Source: Ruminococcus sp. UNK.MGS-30 (GTDB lineage Bacteria > Bacillota > Clostridia > Oscillospirales > Ruminococcaceae). Taken from it: a stretch of DNA of 64,000 nucleotides. The stretch spans positions 372,001 through 436,000 of the forward strand of contig LBCK01000002.1 in assembly GCA_000980705.1 (NCBI GenBank), written 5' to 3'. Under the pieces are notes generated by a model. The model searched no databases, had not been told where the DNA came from, and saw only the letters and a program-made list of their open reading frames with translations. This document shows positions 1 through 9,001 of the stretch, in pieces (position 1 is the first letter of the stretch; each line of letters opens with the position of its first letter). The translations under genes were made by a program, and so were the position numbers.

Positions 1-1
1 T

Positions 2-1756
2 ATTGCAATGTCGGTCATTTTTGTTTTATTGCTAATACTGGCATACTGTTCCAATAACTATTCGCTGAACGGAATCAAATCCAAGAAAATCGGCGATGGT
101 CAGCATGGTACTGCTCGTTTTGCCACAAAAGCAGAGGTAAAAAAGACCTATACCCAAGTCCCATTTGATGTGGAAAACTGGCGAAAAGGCAGATATCTGC
201 CAACAGTTCAGGGAACGGTAGTCGGCTGTAAATCTCATGGAAAACAGACGATTGCTCTTGTTGACGAGGGCGATGTGCATACCCTTATGATTGGCGCTGC
301 CGGCGTGGGAAAGACTGCTTTTTTCTTGTATCCCAATATTGAATTTGCTTGCGCCAGTGGTATGTCTTTTTTGCAAACTGACACGAAGGGCGATGTATTC
401 CGAAATTACGGCAGCATAGCGAAAAAGTATTACGACTACAATGTTTCTGTGTTGGATTTACGCAATCCCACACGCTCCGATGAAAACAATATCCTGCATC
501 TGGTGAACAAATATATGGACATCTATCTGTCCGATAAGCACAACCTTTCCGCAAAGGCAAAAGCCGAAAAGTACGCCAAAATCACGGCGAAAACCATTAT
601 CAGTATCGGCGGAGGGGACGCAGCAGCTTACGGTGCAAACGCCTTTTTCTACGACGCAGCGGAGGGCCTGCTTGCTTCATTAATTCTGCTTCTTGCCGAG
701 TTCGGTGAGAAAAACGAACGCCACATTGTGTCGGTTTTCAAGATGATTCAGGACTTGCTGGAACCTGTGTGGGAAAAGCAATCCGTCAAAAAAACTGCAC
801 CCAAAAGCGGCTTCAAGGCTTTGATGGAACGGCTGCCGGATGAGCATAAGGCGAAGTGGCTTGCAGGTTCCGCATTGCACTCTGCAGATCAAGCGATGTT
901 GTCGGTCATGAGTACAGCCCTGTCCCGTCTGAACAGCTTTATCGACTCGGAAATGGAGCAGATTCTGTGTTTTGGTACTGCATTGGATGCGGAAAAATTC
1001 TGCAGGGAAAAGTCGGCAATCTTTATCGTGCTTCCAGAGGAAGATGTCAGCAAATATTTCATGGTATCGCTGATTATTCAGCAGCTATACAGAGAAATTC
1101 TTGTGATTGCCGATGAGAACGGCGGTCGCCTGCCAAACAGAGTGATGTTTTATTGTGATGAATTCGGCACTTTTCCAAAAATCGAGGGCGCAGAAGCCAT
1201 GTTTTCCGCAAGCCGTTCTAGAAGAATCAGCATTGTAGCGATCATTCAATCATTTGCGCAGCTGAACAAAAACTACGGCAAAGAGGGGCAGGAAATCATC
1301 ACGGATAACACACAGCTAACCATTTTCGGTGGATTTGCGCCCAATTCCCAATCGGCAGAAGTGTTGTCAAAGGCACTGGGTGAACAGACCATTTTGTCAG
1401 GCAGTGTATCTCATGGTAAGGAAAAATCCCAATCGCTCCAGATGATCGGCAGACCGCTTCTCACAGTGGATGAGCTGAAATCTATGCCAAAGGGACAGTT
1501 TATTGTCATGAAAACGGGAACGCATCCCATGATTTCGCCGCTGAAGCTGTACTTTAAGTGGGGCATCTACTTTGAAGAACCGTATATTTTGGAGGACAGG
1601 GGTGCAAGAACTGTCACCTACATGAGCAAGGAAGCACTGATGCGTGAAGTGGAGATCCAGTATCCGCAGATGAAAAAAACAGTTTCGGAAGAAGATGAAG
1701 AATTGGAAGAAGAAACGCCAAAACGAAGAAAAATTCCGAGGACAGGAGGTGTGTAA
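2..1756 (+). CDS. VirD4/TraG-type conjugative coupling protein (5' end outside window)
   Basis: This is the membrane ATPase that brings the relaxase-DNA complex to the type IV secretion channel during conjugation. A hydrophobic segment stands at the visible N-terminus (VLLLILAY). Walker A is GAAGVGKTAFF near residue 100 and the Walker B-like VMFYCDEFG is near residue 385. The frame is open to the left edge and the first ATG at base 8 falls just before the only visible membrane segment. Family members usually carry more N-terminal sequence, so the true start probably lies upstream of the window. The C-terminal tail is acidic then basic. It is the first gene of a tightly packed run of transfer genes. 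The family call is secure; the start is not. Confidence 0.9.
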   Translation: MAMSVIFVLLLILAYCSNNYSLNGIKSKKIGDGQHGTARFATKAEVKKTYTQVPFDVENWRKGRYLPTVQGTVVGCKSHGKQTIALVDEGDVHTLMIGAAGVGKTAFFLYPNIEFACASGMSFLQTDTKGDVFRNYGSIAKKYYDYNVSVLDLRNPTRSDENNILHLVNKYMDIYLSDKHNLSAKAKAEKYAKITAKTIISIGGGDAAAYGANAFFYDAAEGLLASLILLLAEFGEKNERHIVSVFKMIQDLLEPVWEKQSVKKTAPKSGFKALMERLPDEHKAKWLAGSALHSADQAMLSVMSTALSRLNSFIDSEMEQILCFGTALDAEKFCREKSAIFIVLPEEDVSKYFMVSLIIQQLYREILVIADENGGRLPNRVMFYCDEFGTFPKIEGAEAMFSASRSRRISIVAIIQSFAQLNKNYGKEGQEIITDNTQLTIFGGFAPNSQSAEVLSKALGEQTILSGSVSHGKEKSQSLQMIGRPLLTVDELKSMPKGQFIVMKTGTHPMISPLKLYFKWGIYFEEPYILEDRGARTVTYMSKEALMREVEIQYPQMKKTVSEEDEELEEETPKRRKIPRTGGV

Positions 1757-1759
1757 AAC

Positions 1760-2020
1760 CTGAACTTTGCAAGAGAAATTTATGAGTATGGACTGCCTCA
1801 CAGGGCAGTTGCGGTGTACATGTATCTGTCCAATCGTGCAAACAAAAACAGGGAGTGCTACCCGTCCGTCAGGACGATTGCAGAAGATCTGCATTTGTCG
1901 AAATCCACGGTGTTTCGTGCATTAAATGATCTGGAAACTGCGGGACTCATTACTCGTGAAAAGCGCTGGAGAACAAGCGGCGGACGCAGTTCTACGTTAT
2001 ATCAATTAAAGGAGTGTTGA
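1760..2020 (+). CDS. Small winged-helix/HTH protein, probable CTG start
   Basis: This is an 86-residue DNA-binding protein of the helix-turn-helix type found beside coupling-protein genes in Clostridia conjugative elements. The core SVRTIAEDLHLSKSTVFRALNDLE-like region (YPSVRTIAEDLHL then STVFRALNDLE) is a MarR/GntR-like recognition helix. The first ATG lies only 26 residues before the HTH, but in-frame coding sense (NFAREIYEYGLPHRAVAVY) extends back to a CTG at 1760. That CTG sits 10 bases after a perfect AGGAGG at 1744-1749, so I take CTG as the start. It begins 3 bases after the coupling-protein stop and is likely cotranscribed with it. It may regulate the transfer operon or serve plasmid-like replication; neither is shown. 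Confidence 0.7.
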   Translation: MNFAREIYEYGLPHRAVAVYMYLSNRANKNRECYPSVRTIAEDLHLSKSTVFRALNDLETAGLITREKRWRTSGGRSSTLYQLKEC

Positions 2021-2021
2021 A

Positions 2022-2192
2022 ATGCATACAGAAAAAATGTGCAGCTGTTATCGTATTACAAAGCGGTATTTTCTGAAAACCAAACGGAAATGCCGCTGTT
2101 TTTATTGCCGTTCCAACCGGCAGTATGCGAACATGAAGCGGCTGTTATCGGCGGAAGAAAAACTAAGAGAATGGAGTGTGGGCGATGTTTGA
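2022..2192 (+). CDS. 56-residue cysteine-rich basic protein
   Basis: This short reading frame begins one base after the preceding stop, behind GGAGTG, and overlaps the next gene by 8 bases. The product is strongly basic and has two cysteine pairs (CSC at residues 7-9 and CRCFYC at 24-29), suggesting a small zinc-binding fold. The tail LLSAEEKLREW looks helical. I do not recognise a family. Tight spacing within the transfer operon is the main reason to believe it is expressed. Confidence 0.5.
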   Translation: MHTEKMCSCYRITKRYFLKTKRKCRCFYCRSNRQYANMKRLLSAEEKLREWSVGDV

Positions 2193-3090
2193 TTGGATCG
2201 GCGATGCACTGTCGTGGGTGGGCGATAAGTTTTCCGATGTAGGGACTGCCATTTCTGAAGCCGTCTGGGACGTGATGCTGGAGTGGCTGTTCAACACCAT
2301 ATACGGCGCAGTTGCTGAGTTTTTTGGTATGATGAATGGCATGGGTGCGGATATTTTCAGCCAGTCCTGGGTGAGCGCTTTTTTGCAGCTGTTTTCCCTG
2401 TTTGGTTGGACGCTGTTTGCCGCAGGGCTGGTAGTTGCAGTATTTGATACAGCAATCGAATATCAGACCGGACGTGCAAACATTCAGAGTACCTGTCTGA
2501 ACGTGTTGAAAGGCTTTATGGCGGTCAGCTTGTTCACGAAAGTTCCAGTGGAGATGTACAAGTTTTGCATCACGCTGCAAACTACATTTTCAGGAGATCT
2601 AATCGGTTCATTTATCGGTGCAACTCGCGGAGATTTAGGCACAACGGCAGAAGTGGTGCTAAAAAATATGGGCGGATATTCAGGGTTATTAGGACTGCTG
2701 ACCATGATTGCGCTGGCCTACTGTGTGGTAAAGCTATTCTTTGCCAACATCAAGCGGGGCGGTATTTTGCTGTGCCAGATTGCGGTGGGAAGTCTGTATA
2801 TGTTCTCCCTTCCAAGAGGATTTTCCGACGGTTTCAACGGCTGGTGTAAGCAGATCTTTGCCCTATGTCTGACGGCATTTTTGCAGACAAGCCTGATGTT
2901 CTTAGGGCTGCTGACATGGCAGACCAATATGCTGCTGGGACTTGGCATCATGCTGGCAGCAAATGAAGTGCCAAGAATTGCGCAGCAGTTTGGGTTGGAT
3001 ACTTCTGTGAGAGTCAACATGATGAGCGTAACCCATACGGTAAATTCTGCGATTCATGCAGGAAAATTTGTGGCAAGAAAATTGGCATAG
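2185..3090 (+). CDS. TrbL/VirB6-like polytopic channel protein of the conjugation apparatus
   Basis: This integral membrane protein of about 300 residues is predicted to form the inner-membrane channel of the mating apparatus. It has several hydrophobic segments (around LFGWTLFAAGLVVAVF, LGLLTMIALAYCVVKLFF and LMFLGLLTW) and an amphipathic N-terminus rich in W and D. An in-frame GTG occurs at 2176, but the ATG at 2185 is preceded by GGAG with 8-base spacing, so I start there. It precedes PrgI and VirB4 homologues, the usual order in Gram-positive elements. The TrbL/VirB6 label rests on topology and context more than on sharp motifs. Confidence 0.75.
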   Translation: MFDWIGDALSWVGDKFSDVGTAISEAVWDVMLEWLFNTIYGAVAEFFGMMNGMGADIFSQSWVSAFLQLFSLFGWTLFAAGLVVAVFDTAIEYQTGRANIQSTCLNVLKGFMAVSLFTKVPVEMYKFCITLQTTFSGDLIGSFIGATRGDLGTTAEVVLKNMGGYSGLLGLLTMIALAYCVVKLFFANIKRGGILLCQIAVGSLYMFSLPRGFSDGFNGWCKQIFALCLTAFLQTSLMFLGLLTWQTNMLLGLGIMLAANEVPRIAQQFGLDTSVRVNMMSVTHTVNSAIHAGKFVARKLA

Positions 3091-3100
3091 GGGGTGCATT

Positions 3101-3361
3101 ATGAAAACATATATTTATCCACAAAACTTGAAAGCGACCTCCAGACTGTGGCTCTGGAGTATTCGGGACTTTCTGATAATTTGTCTCGGACTGATTCTGT
3201 CAGTAGTAATTTTAACGCAGCTATGGACGTTTCTGCCCTTTGCCATTACGGCAGTGTTTGCATTTCTAAGCATTCGATTGGAGGAAACGACGGTAATCGA
3301 TTACATGGTCTGTGCGTTTCGGTTTTTCGTGACCGCACAGCAGTTATTTTATTGGAAGTGA
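3101..3361 (+). CDS. PrgI-family membrane protein (VirB3-like)
   Basis: This 86-residue protein has two hydrophobic helices (FLIICLGLILSVVILTQLW and LPFAITAVFAFLSI) and begins MKTYIYPQNLKA, the usual opening of PrgI proteins in Gram-positive type IV secretion. These small proteins sit immediately before the VirB4 ATPase and are thought to fill the VirB3 role. A GGGGG stretch 5 bases upstream of the ATG serves as ribosome site. It is part of the transfer operon. Confidence 0.8.
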   Translation: MKTYIYPQNLKATSRLWLWSIRDFLIICLGLILSVVILTQLWTFLPFAITAVFAFLSIRLEETTVIDYMVCAFRFFVTAQQLFYWK

Positions 3362-3369
3362 GGATGATT

Positions 3370-3930
3370 ATGAAGAATAAAAAATCAACGCAGAACCTGT
3401 TTGGACTGCGGACATTCGGTAAATACAGTTTGCAGACGGACAAGGCTGAACTTGCTTTTTTCAGTGTGCAGCCCACCAATATTTCTGTGCTGTCGGCTGA
3501 GAATATTGATGTGAAAATCTATCATCTGATGATGCTGCTCAGCATGATCCCGGAACTGGAAATCATTTGTCTTGACAGTTGTGAATGTTTTGACGGGAAC
3601 AAGGTGCATATCAAGAACCGCTTGAAATCTGAGGGAAATCCAAATGTGAGAAAGCTGTTGAAACAGGATGCGGCATTTTTGGACGATATTCAGGTTGAGA
3701 TGTCTACGGCAAGGCAGTTTCTGTTTTGCATTCGTTTTAGGGACAAGAAGGAGGAACAGATATTTCAGCAGATCAACCGCACAGCCAAAGTAATTTCGGA
3801 GCATGGATTTGACGTGCGGCGCATGGGAAAATCTGACGTCAAGCGGATGCTGGCGATTTATTTGGAAGCGTCCATGCACGGAGAGGAAATTTCCGATATT
3901 GAGGGAGAAAATTACTTAGAGACAGCGTAA
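3370..3930 (+). CDS. Conserved soluble protein between PrgI and VirB4
   Basis: This is a 186-residue protein without membrane segments or a signal peptide. It is often seen, under various hypothetical names, between PrgI and VirB4 in Clostridia elements. Sequence resembling TIR-free mixed alpha/beta structure includes NLFGLRTFGKYSLQTDKAEL and a C-terminal VKRMLAIYLEASMHGEE. The frame stays open well upstream, inside the PrgI gene, but that part is out of frame with PrgI. The ATG at 3370 follows GAGG with 7-base spacing, so the longer form is rejected. It may be a cytoplasmic accessory of VirB4. Confidence 0.65.
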   Translation: MKNKKSTQNLFGLRTFGKYSLQTDKAELAFFSVQPTNISVLSAENIDVKIYHLMMLLSMIPELEIICLDSCECFDGNKVHIKNRLKSEGNPNVRKLLKQDAAFLDDIQVEMSTARQFLFCIRFRDKKEEQIFQQINRTAKVISEHGFDVRRMGKSDVKRMLAIYLEASMHGEEISDIEGENYLETA

Positions 3931-3947
3931 AAACGGAGGTATTGAAA

Positions 3948-5780
3948 TTGAAAATGTTTCAGAAAAAGAAGAAAATGCTCACGCCAGAACAGGCGGAAGA
4001 AATTCGGATTCAGGAATTTTTTGACCGTATCGTCCCCAGTACGGTCAGATTTTTCACCGATCATTTTATTTGTGGAAACAGCTGTAAATGTGTGTGGGCA
4101 GTGCGGGAATGGCCAACCACAACCGAAGAACAAGCGATTTTGGCGCACCTTGCAGACAGAAATTCTGTGACGCTCCGCATTTACAACAGACTTGTGGACA
4201 GTGCGGAGCAGCGGCAAATTGTTCAGCACGCTACCCGGCGGAACAAACTGATGTCCACCACCAACGACGTGACGGAATCCCTGACAGCGGAAAGTAATTT
4301 GCAGGATGTAGTGCAGCTGATTGCTGACCTGAGACGAAACAAAGAACCGCTGCTGCACTGTGCTGTCTTTATCGAATTAAAGGCGAATTCTGAGGACAAG
4401 CTGAAAGAACTGCAATCGGATATTTTAATGGAATTGACACGTTCCAAAATTACAGTAGACAGGTTGATTCTGCGTCAAAAAGAGGGCATGATTTCGGCTT
4501 TGCCCTTTGGATACAATGCGTTTAGAAGTCTGTATGAACGTGTGCTTCCGGCGAGTTCTGTGGCAAATCTCTATCCGCTGAATTATTCCGGCAAAACGGA
4601 TGAAAAAGGTTTTTATATCGGTCGGGATAAGTTTGGCACGAACATTCTGGTAGATTTTGACAAGCGCAGTGATGATAAAACCAATGCCAATGTGTTGATT
4701 CTGGGCAACAGCGGTCAGGGGAAATCTTATCTTATGAAACTGTTGTTGACAAATCTGCGTGAATCCGGGAAAAGTGTGATTATTCTGGATGCAGAACAGG
4801 AATATGCTGATCTGACGAACAATCTTGGCGGCACTTATCTGGATTTCATGTCGGGAGAATATATGATCAACCCACTGGAACCAAAAAGTTTTGGCGAAGC
4901 AGAGCGTGATGAAACTTCACCGGAGCCGTTCCGGAAAGTGACAAGGCTTAGTCAGCATATCTCTTATCTCAAGGACTTTTTCCGAGCTTACAAGGGTTTT
5001 TCCGACAGTGAGATCGACACCATTGAAATTATGCTGATGAAGCTGTATGCGCGGTTTGACATTGACGATCTGACGGATTTTAACAAGCTGAAACCAACGG
5101 ATTATCCGGTGATGCAGGATTTATATGATCTCATTGAAAAAGAGTTTATGATCTTTGATCATGAGAAAAAGCACTTATACACAGAGGAAACTTTGCAGAA
5201 TATTTGCCTGGGACTGCACTCTATGTGTAAAGGTGCGGAGTCGAAATACTTTAATGGGCATACGAACATTAAGGATTCGCAGGTTCTGTGCTTCGGCGTG
5301 AAAGGTTTGATGGATACCAACAAACGGCTGAAAGATACGCTGTTGTTTAACATTCTCAGCTATATGAGCAATCAGCTTTTGGGGGTTGGAAATACCGTTG
5401 CAGCAATTGACGAATTGTATTTGTTCCTCACAAATTTAACAGCCATCGAGTACATCCGTAATGCCATGAAGCGTGTGCGCAAAAAGGAGTCGGCGATGGT
5501 GATCGCAAGTCAGAATGTGGATGACTTTTTGATTCCGGAGGTACGGGAGTTGACCAAACCGCTGTTTGCAATCCCAACTCATCAATTTCTGTTCAATGCT
5601 GGAAACATCGAGCCAAAGGCGTATACGGATACTTTGCAATTGGAGATGTCGGAGTTTTCATTGATCAAATATCCGGAACGTGGTTCTTGTTTGTATCGAT
5701 GTGGAAATGAGCGGTATTTGCTTCAGGTACATGCGCCGGTTTACAAGGAAAAGCTGTTTGGAAAGGCAGGGGGAAGATGA
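3948..5780 (+). CDS. VirB4/TraE-type conjugation ATPase
   Basis: This 610-residue AAA+ ATPase powers assembly and DNA transfer in type IV secretion. Walker A is LGNSGQGKSYLMK near residue 250 and Walker B is VAAIDELYLF near residue 485, followed by the arginine-rich stretch IRNAMKRVRKKESAM. The N-terminal ~200 residues form the usual VirB4 N-domain. A TTG at 3948 lies 8 bases after GGAGG; a TTG at 3942 is too close and the ATG at 3954 is rather far, so TTG is preferred. The 3' end overlaps the next gene by four bases (ATGA), implying translational coupling. Confidence 0.92.
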   Translation: MKMFQKKKKMLTPEQAEEIRIQEFFDRIVPSTVRFFTDHFICGNSCKCVWAVREWPTTTEEQAILAHLADRNSVTLRIYNRLVDSAEQRQIVQHATRRNKLMSTTNDVTESLTAESNLQDVVQLIADLRRNKEPLLHCAVFIELKANSEDKLKELQSDILMELTRSKITVDRLILRQKEGMISALPFGYNAFRSLYERVLPASSVANLYPLNYSGKTDEKGFYIGRDKFGTNILVDFDKRSDDKTNANVLILGNSGQGKSYLMKLLLTNLRESGKSVIILDAEQEYADLTNNLGGTYLDFMSGEYMINPLEPKSFGEAERDETSPEPFRKVTRLSQHISYLKDFFRAYKGFSDSEIDTIEIMLMKLYARFDIDDLTDFNKLKPTDYPVMQDLYDLIEKEFMIFDHEKKHLYTEETLQNICLGLHSMCKGAESKYFNGHTNIKDSQVLCFGVKGLMDTNKRLKDTLLFNILSYMSNQLLGVGNTVAAIDELYLFLTNLTAIEYIRNAMKRVRKKESAMVIASQNVDDFLIPEVRELTKPLFAIPTHQFLFNAGNIEPKAYTDTLQLEMSEFSLIKYPERGSCLYRCGNERYLLQVHAPVYKEKLFGKAGGR

Positions 5781-7351
5781 GCGTCACAGTCGCTGCTGCT
5801 GCCAAAAAAATTGCTGTCTACCTTGCCACGGATAAGCGGACATGGAAAGTGGTTGGCACGATTATCGGTATTGCAATCGCCATTGTGTTACTGCCTGTCA
5901 TGCTTCTGCTGGCAATGGAAAATCAGTTGTCATCTGCGGAAACCCAGAGCATCGATTATTCTGACTACGTGCAGAATCTCTCTGCCCAGCAGCAGTCGCA
6001 GCTTTCTCAGATGGAATCGGACGGAACAGCTATTGCGGATGCGCTGACGAAACTGAACCTAAAAAATCAAATCGTGAAAGCACAGATGCTCTATCTCACC
6101 TATTTTGACAGTGTTCAAAAGGGTGAGAATTTTTTTGCAGAATACGCCGATTGTTTCAAGGAAAGCGATGATAAAAAGCTGATTGACAGCTTAAATCAGA
6201 AGTACGGACTGGGCATTGATTATACGGAATTTATGCGTTCCTATGCTGTAATTTCTAATGTCAGCATTGATGAAAATTGGTTCTTAAATTTGGATGTGAA
6301 GAACAACATTGATCTGGCACGCTGGGCAGAAAATGCCTATGAAACCCAGTGGGGATATGTTCCTCACAGCGATGGGAATGTGCTGTATGCAGATTTATAT
6401 CAATCTTTGCAGGAGCAATATCCCGATGAGATTACAGAAGAATGTGACAAGTGGCGGAGCCGCAGGGCTGTTGACAATTACAATCTGCTGCGGTCGTATC
6501 TGTGGTATGACGCAGAAAGCCGAGAGATTACAGTAGAGGGGTACAGTGAAACGGTGCAGGAACTGTATCAATCTGCATCTGTAAAAGGCAGTATGGACAC
6601 GCTTCCCAAAACGGTCGGAACGGTGGTAATCTGCGACAATATCATCGGCATTTTTGTCGGTGATAGCTATGTTGTGTACGCCAAATCCATTGCGGAAGGT
6701 GTGGTGAAGGAATCTGTTTCGGAAGGGAACTGGACGGCTTGGTTTGAAATTCCTTGGATTCAGTACGGCGAGGAAAAGAGTTTTAGCAATGACATTCAGT
6801 TTGAGGAATATGACCCTGCTGTGAAAAACAATTTGGACTTGGTGCAGTGGGCAATTCAGGCACATGAAAACGGATGGGGTTATGTCTACGGCACTTACGG
6901 AAACGTGCTGACGGAATCATTGCTGCAGGACAGAGCGTCTGTGTTCGGCGGTCAGGTTACCAGTTATATGGATTTTATTCGTTCCAATTGGATGGGGAAA
7001 CGCACTTCGGATTGTGTGGGTTTGATTAAAGGTTATGGTTGGTATGACTCTGTCAGTGGTGAAATTGTAGTAGGTTCCAACGGTATGATGGACGTGACTG
7101 CAAATGGTATGTTTGATGCCGCAACTGTGAAGGGAACCATTGATACCATACCGGAAGTCCCTGGACTTGCGGTATGGCATCAGGGACATATTGGAATCTA
7201 TATCGGAAACGGCGAAGTCGTCGAAGCGATGAATACGACGCGGGGCGTGACCAGAACGAAGCTTGCCGGACGGTCTTGGACGCACTGGTTACAGATTCCG
7301 TACATCAGTTATGTGGAGGAAAAGGAAAATGAGAGTACACTTGAAAAATGA
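5777..7351 (+). CDS. Membrane-anchored NlpC/P60-type cell-wall peptidase with a degenerate duplicated domain
   Basis: This protein is predicted to open peptidoglycan for the mating channel (VirB1-like role). A transmembrane anchor lies at residues ~24-46 (VVGTIIGIAIAIVLLPVMLLL). Two homologous modules follow. The second (from about residue 350) retains the NlpC/P60 cysteine in TSDCVGLIKGYGWY and the histidine in GHIGIYIGNGEVVEA. The first (from about residue 175) aligns along its length (NNIDLARWAENAYETQWGYV; LLRSYLWYD), but its cysteine position reads VDNYNLLRSY and its histidine position reads NIIGIFVGDSY, so it has lost the catalytic residues. It overlaps VirB4 upstream by 4 bases and the next gene downstream by 23. 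Confidence 0.85.
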   Translation: MSVTVAAAAKKIAVYLATDKRTWKVVGTIIGIAIAIVLLPVMLLLAMENQLSSAETQSIDYSDYVQNLSAQQQSQLSQMESDGTAIADALTKLNLKNQIVKAQMLYLTYFDSVQKGENFFAEYADCFKESDDKKLIDSLNQKYGLGIDYTEFMRSYAVISNVSIDENWFLNLDVKNNIDLARWAENAYETQWGYVPHSDGNVLYADLYQSLQEQYPDEITEECDKWRSRRAVDNYNLLRSYLWYDAESREITVEGYSETVQELYQSASVKGSMDTLPKTVGTVVICDNIIGIFVGDSYVVYAKSIAEGVVKESVSEGNWTAWFEIPWIQYGEEKSFSNDIQFEEYDPAVKNNLDLVQWAIQAHENGWGYVYGTYGNVLTESLLQDRASVFGGQVTSYMDFIRSNWMGKRTSDCVGLIKGYGWYDSVSGEIVVGSNGMMDVTANGMFDAATVKGTIDTIPEVPGLAVWHQGHIGIYIGNGEVVEAMNTTRGVTRTKLAGRSWTHWLQIPYISYVEEKENESTLEK

Positions 7352-8480
7352 TGGGTATGCGTTATCGGCAGAGTTCCCGATGACCGTTTTTGAAATGCAG
7401 GATGCACTGGACAAGCTACAAATTCCACCGGAAACCAGAGCTGTCACGTTTCAGATTTATGATTTTCGGAACATGAATCTGTCGTCGGAGCTGTGTGAAA
7501 AGGAGTTTACGGCGGATATTTTTAGGCTGAATCTGTTCGTTGAGCGATTGGAAAATCTGGATGATACAGAGATGGCAGCGATGAAAAGTCTGCTGCAAAC
7601 TTATCCGGAAAGCGATTTTGAGGACATGCTTTTGATGACCTACGGGTTGGATTCTGTAATGGTTTATCCCTGTGAGGACTGTCGTGAACTGGGCGAAACG
7701 GTCATTGAAAACGAATTGCTGCCAGAACTGGAGAACTGTTCCGATGAGATTCTGGAATTGCTTGACCGTGAAAAAGTCGGTCAGCTCATGCAGGAACGTG
7801 AGGGCGGTGTGTTTGTGGATGGATATTATTGTGTGACATCGGGTTACGAACCGCCCGACATTCATTTTGAATTTGGAGAACCAGAGCAATGTTTTTTTCG
7901 TCTGCTGATTGCACCGGATACACAGAATACGGCGCAGGCAGGGTGGATTTCCTTGCCCTGTGATATGGAAATATTGCTTGAAGTTTATGATCAGACTTGC
8001 TGTGAATTGCAGTCATCACTGCCGTGGATTACGTCAGACAGTCTGAAAAATATGCATCAGATCGGCATACTGAATGCCTTGGCAGAACGGATGTCGGAAC
8101 TTTCTCACAATGATTTTGTGAAGCTGAAAGCGGTTATGGACAGCAAACGGATTCGTGAGATTCCAGATGCGCTGGCGTGTATGGAGCATTTGCCTGAGTA
8201 TGAATGGGATCGGTCTGTTCGGGATTGCAGTGAGTTTGGTCGGGCGTATCTGGCGAAAAATCTGCCTACCAATTTTGATATTTCTCTTCTGAAAAGTGGA
8301 GATTTTTATGATTTTGGCAGTCAGATTATGAAGCAAACAGGCAGTGCCGTGACATCTTACGGTGTGATTTCCGGCAGGGGTCAGAGCCTGTATTCTGCGC
8401 TGACAATGCAGCCGGAGCAGCAGCTTGAGGAGGACTTGGAAGAAGATTTTGAAATGAAAATTGGAGGTCTGAGCTTATGA
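7329..8480 (+). CDS. ArdA-like acidic protein (putative antirestriction)
   Basis: This 383-residue acidic protein opens with a segment resembling ArdA-related proteins of Clostridia elements (PMTVFEMQDALDKLQIPPE, then LNLFVERLENLDDTEMAAM). A second ArdA-like unit appears later (IGILNALAERMSELSHNDF). ArdA proteins mimic DNA and block type I restriction of incoming DNA, which suits its place in a transfer module. Acidic residues are abundant and the C-terminus ends in a run of D and E. The ATG at 7329 lies inside the end of the peptidase gene behind GGAGG. The frame extends further upstream but without a ribosome site. The family call is moderate. Confidence 0.6.
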   Translation: MRVHLKNDGYALSAEFPMTVFEMQDALDKLQIPPETRAVTFQIYDFRNMNLSSELCEKEFTADIFRLNLFVERLENLDDTEMAAMKSLLQTYPESDFEDMLLMTYGLDSVMVYPCEDCRELGETVIENELLPELENCSDEILELLDREKVGQLMQEREGGVFVDGYYCVTSGYEPPDIHFEFGEPEQCFFRLLIAPDTQNTAQAGWISLPCDMEILLEVYDQTCCELQSSLPWITSDSLKNMHQIGILNALAERMSELSHNDFVKLKAVMDSKRIREIPDALACMEHLPEYEWDRSVRDCSEFGRAYLAKNLPTNFDISLLKSGDFYDFGSQIMKQTGSAVTSYGVISGRGQSLYSALTMQPEQQLEEDLEEDFEMKIGGLSL

Positions 8481-8713
8481 AAAAATCAGTCACAGTAAGC
8501 GTTGATTCTGAAAAATTGTCTGCGCTGGAGATGTATCTGGGGCAGAAAAATATGAAGCTGTCGGAGGAACTTGAAAAGTTTGCAGAGCAGCTTTATCAGA
8601 AATATGTCCCCTCCAATGTGCGTGAGTTTATCGAGTTGACCGCATCAAAAAAGCCGTCCCGCAGGACAAAACCGACTGCTCCTGTGGAAAGTGAAAATCA
8701 ATCGGAGCAGTAA
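8477..8713 (+). CDS. Small conserved mobile-element protein (DUF6103-like)
   Basis: This 78-residue protein begins MKKSVTVSVDSEKLSALEMYL and continues with the charged helix KLSEELEKFAEQLYQKYVP and NVREFIE, the pattern I associate with DUF6103 proteins of Clostridia integrative elements. Its function is unknown. A beta-strand followed by helices suggests a ribbon-helix-helix-like DNA-binding fold. It overlaps the ArdA-like gene by 4 bases, so translation is coupled. It ends the transfer operon; a non-coding stretch with inverted repeats follows. Confidence 0.6.
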   Translation: MKKSVTVSVDSEKLSALEMYLGQKNMKLSEELEKFAEQLYQKYVPSNVREFIELTASKKPSRRTKPTAPVESENQSEQ

Positions 8714-9001
8714 TTCGCTGCAGTTCGCACCGTGTGCCACCGTGTGGCGAGGTTCGGCGGTCGGTGGGATAAGTTTACCCTAAATGTAGTCGGAGCGAAT
8801 TTGGGGCATTTATCGCAGAGTTTGAGAATGGTAGAAATCAGATGATTTCGGGTGGGTTTGTGGGTCATTTATTTTATTGCAGGTTAAAGTTTTGGCGTCA
8901 AGCCGCCAAAACAATCACATCGGACGAGCAAAGCTCGCCGATTCTGCGAGAGTTACAAAATCTTGTAGGAATGGAGTCAGAAACGGAGGGTTTCAAAGAT
9001 C
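8714..9001 (+). other. Candidate origin of transfer (oriT) region
   Basis: This 288-base non-coding gap sits directly upstream of the relaxosome accessory and relaxase genes, the classic place for oriT. It holds several inverted repeats. An 8-base pair with one mismatch lies at 8778-8785/8799-8806 (CCCTAAAT / ATTTGGGG). A perfect 9-base pair lies at 8889-8897/8904-8912 (GTTTTGGCG). A short palindrome around 8934 (CGAGCAAAGCTCG) follows. A direct repeat CACCGTGTG occurs near 8730. Function is inferred from position and repeats; no nick site can be named. Confidence 0.45.
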
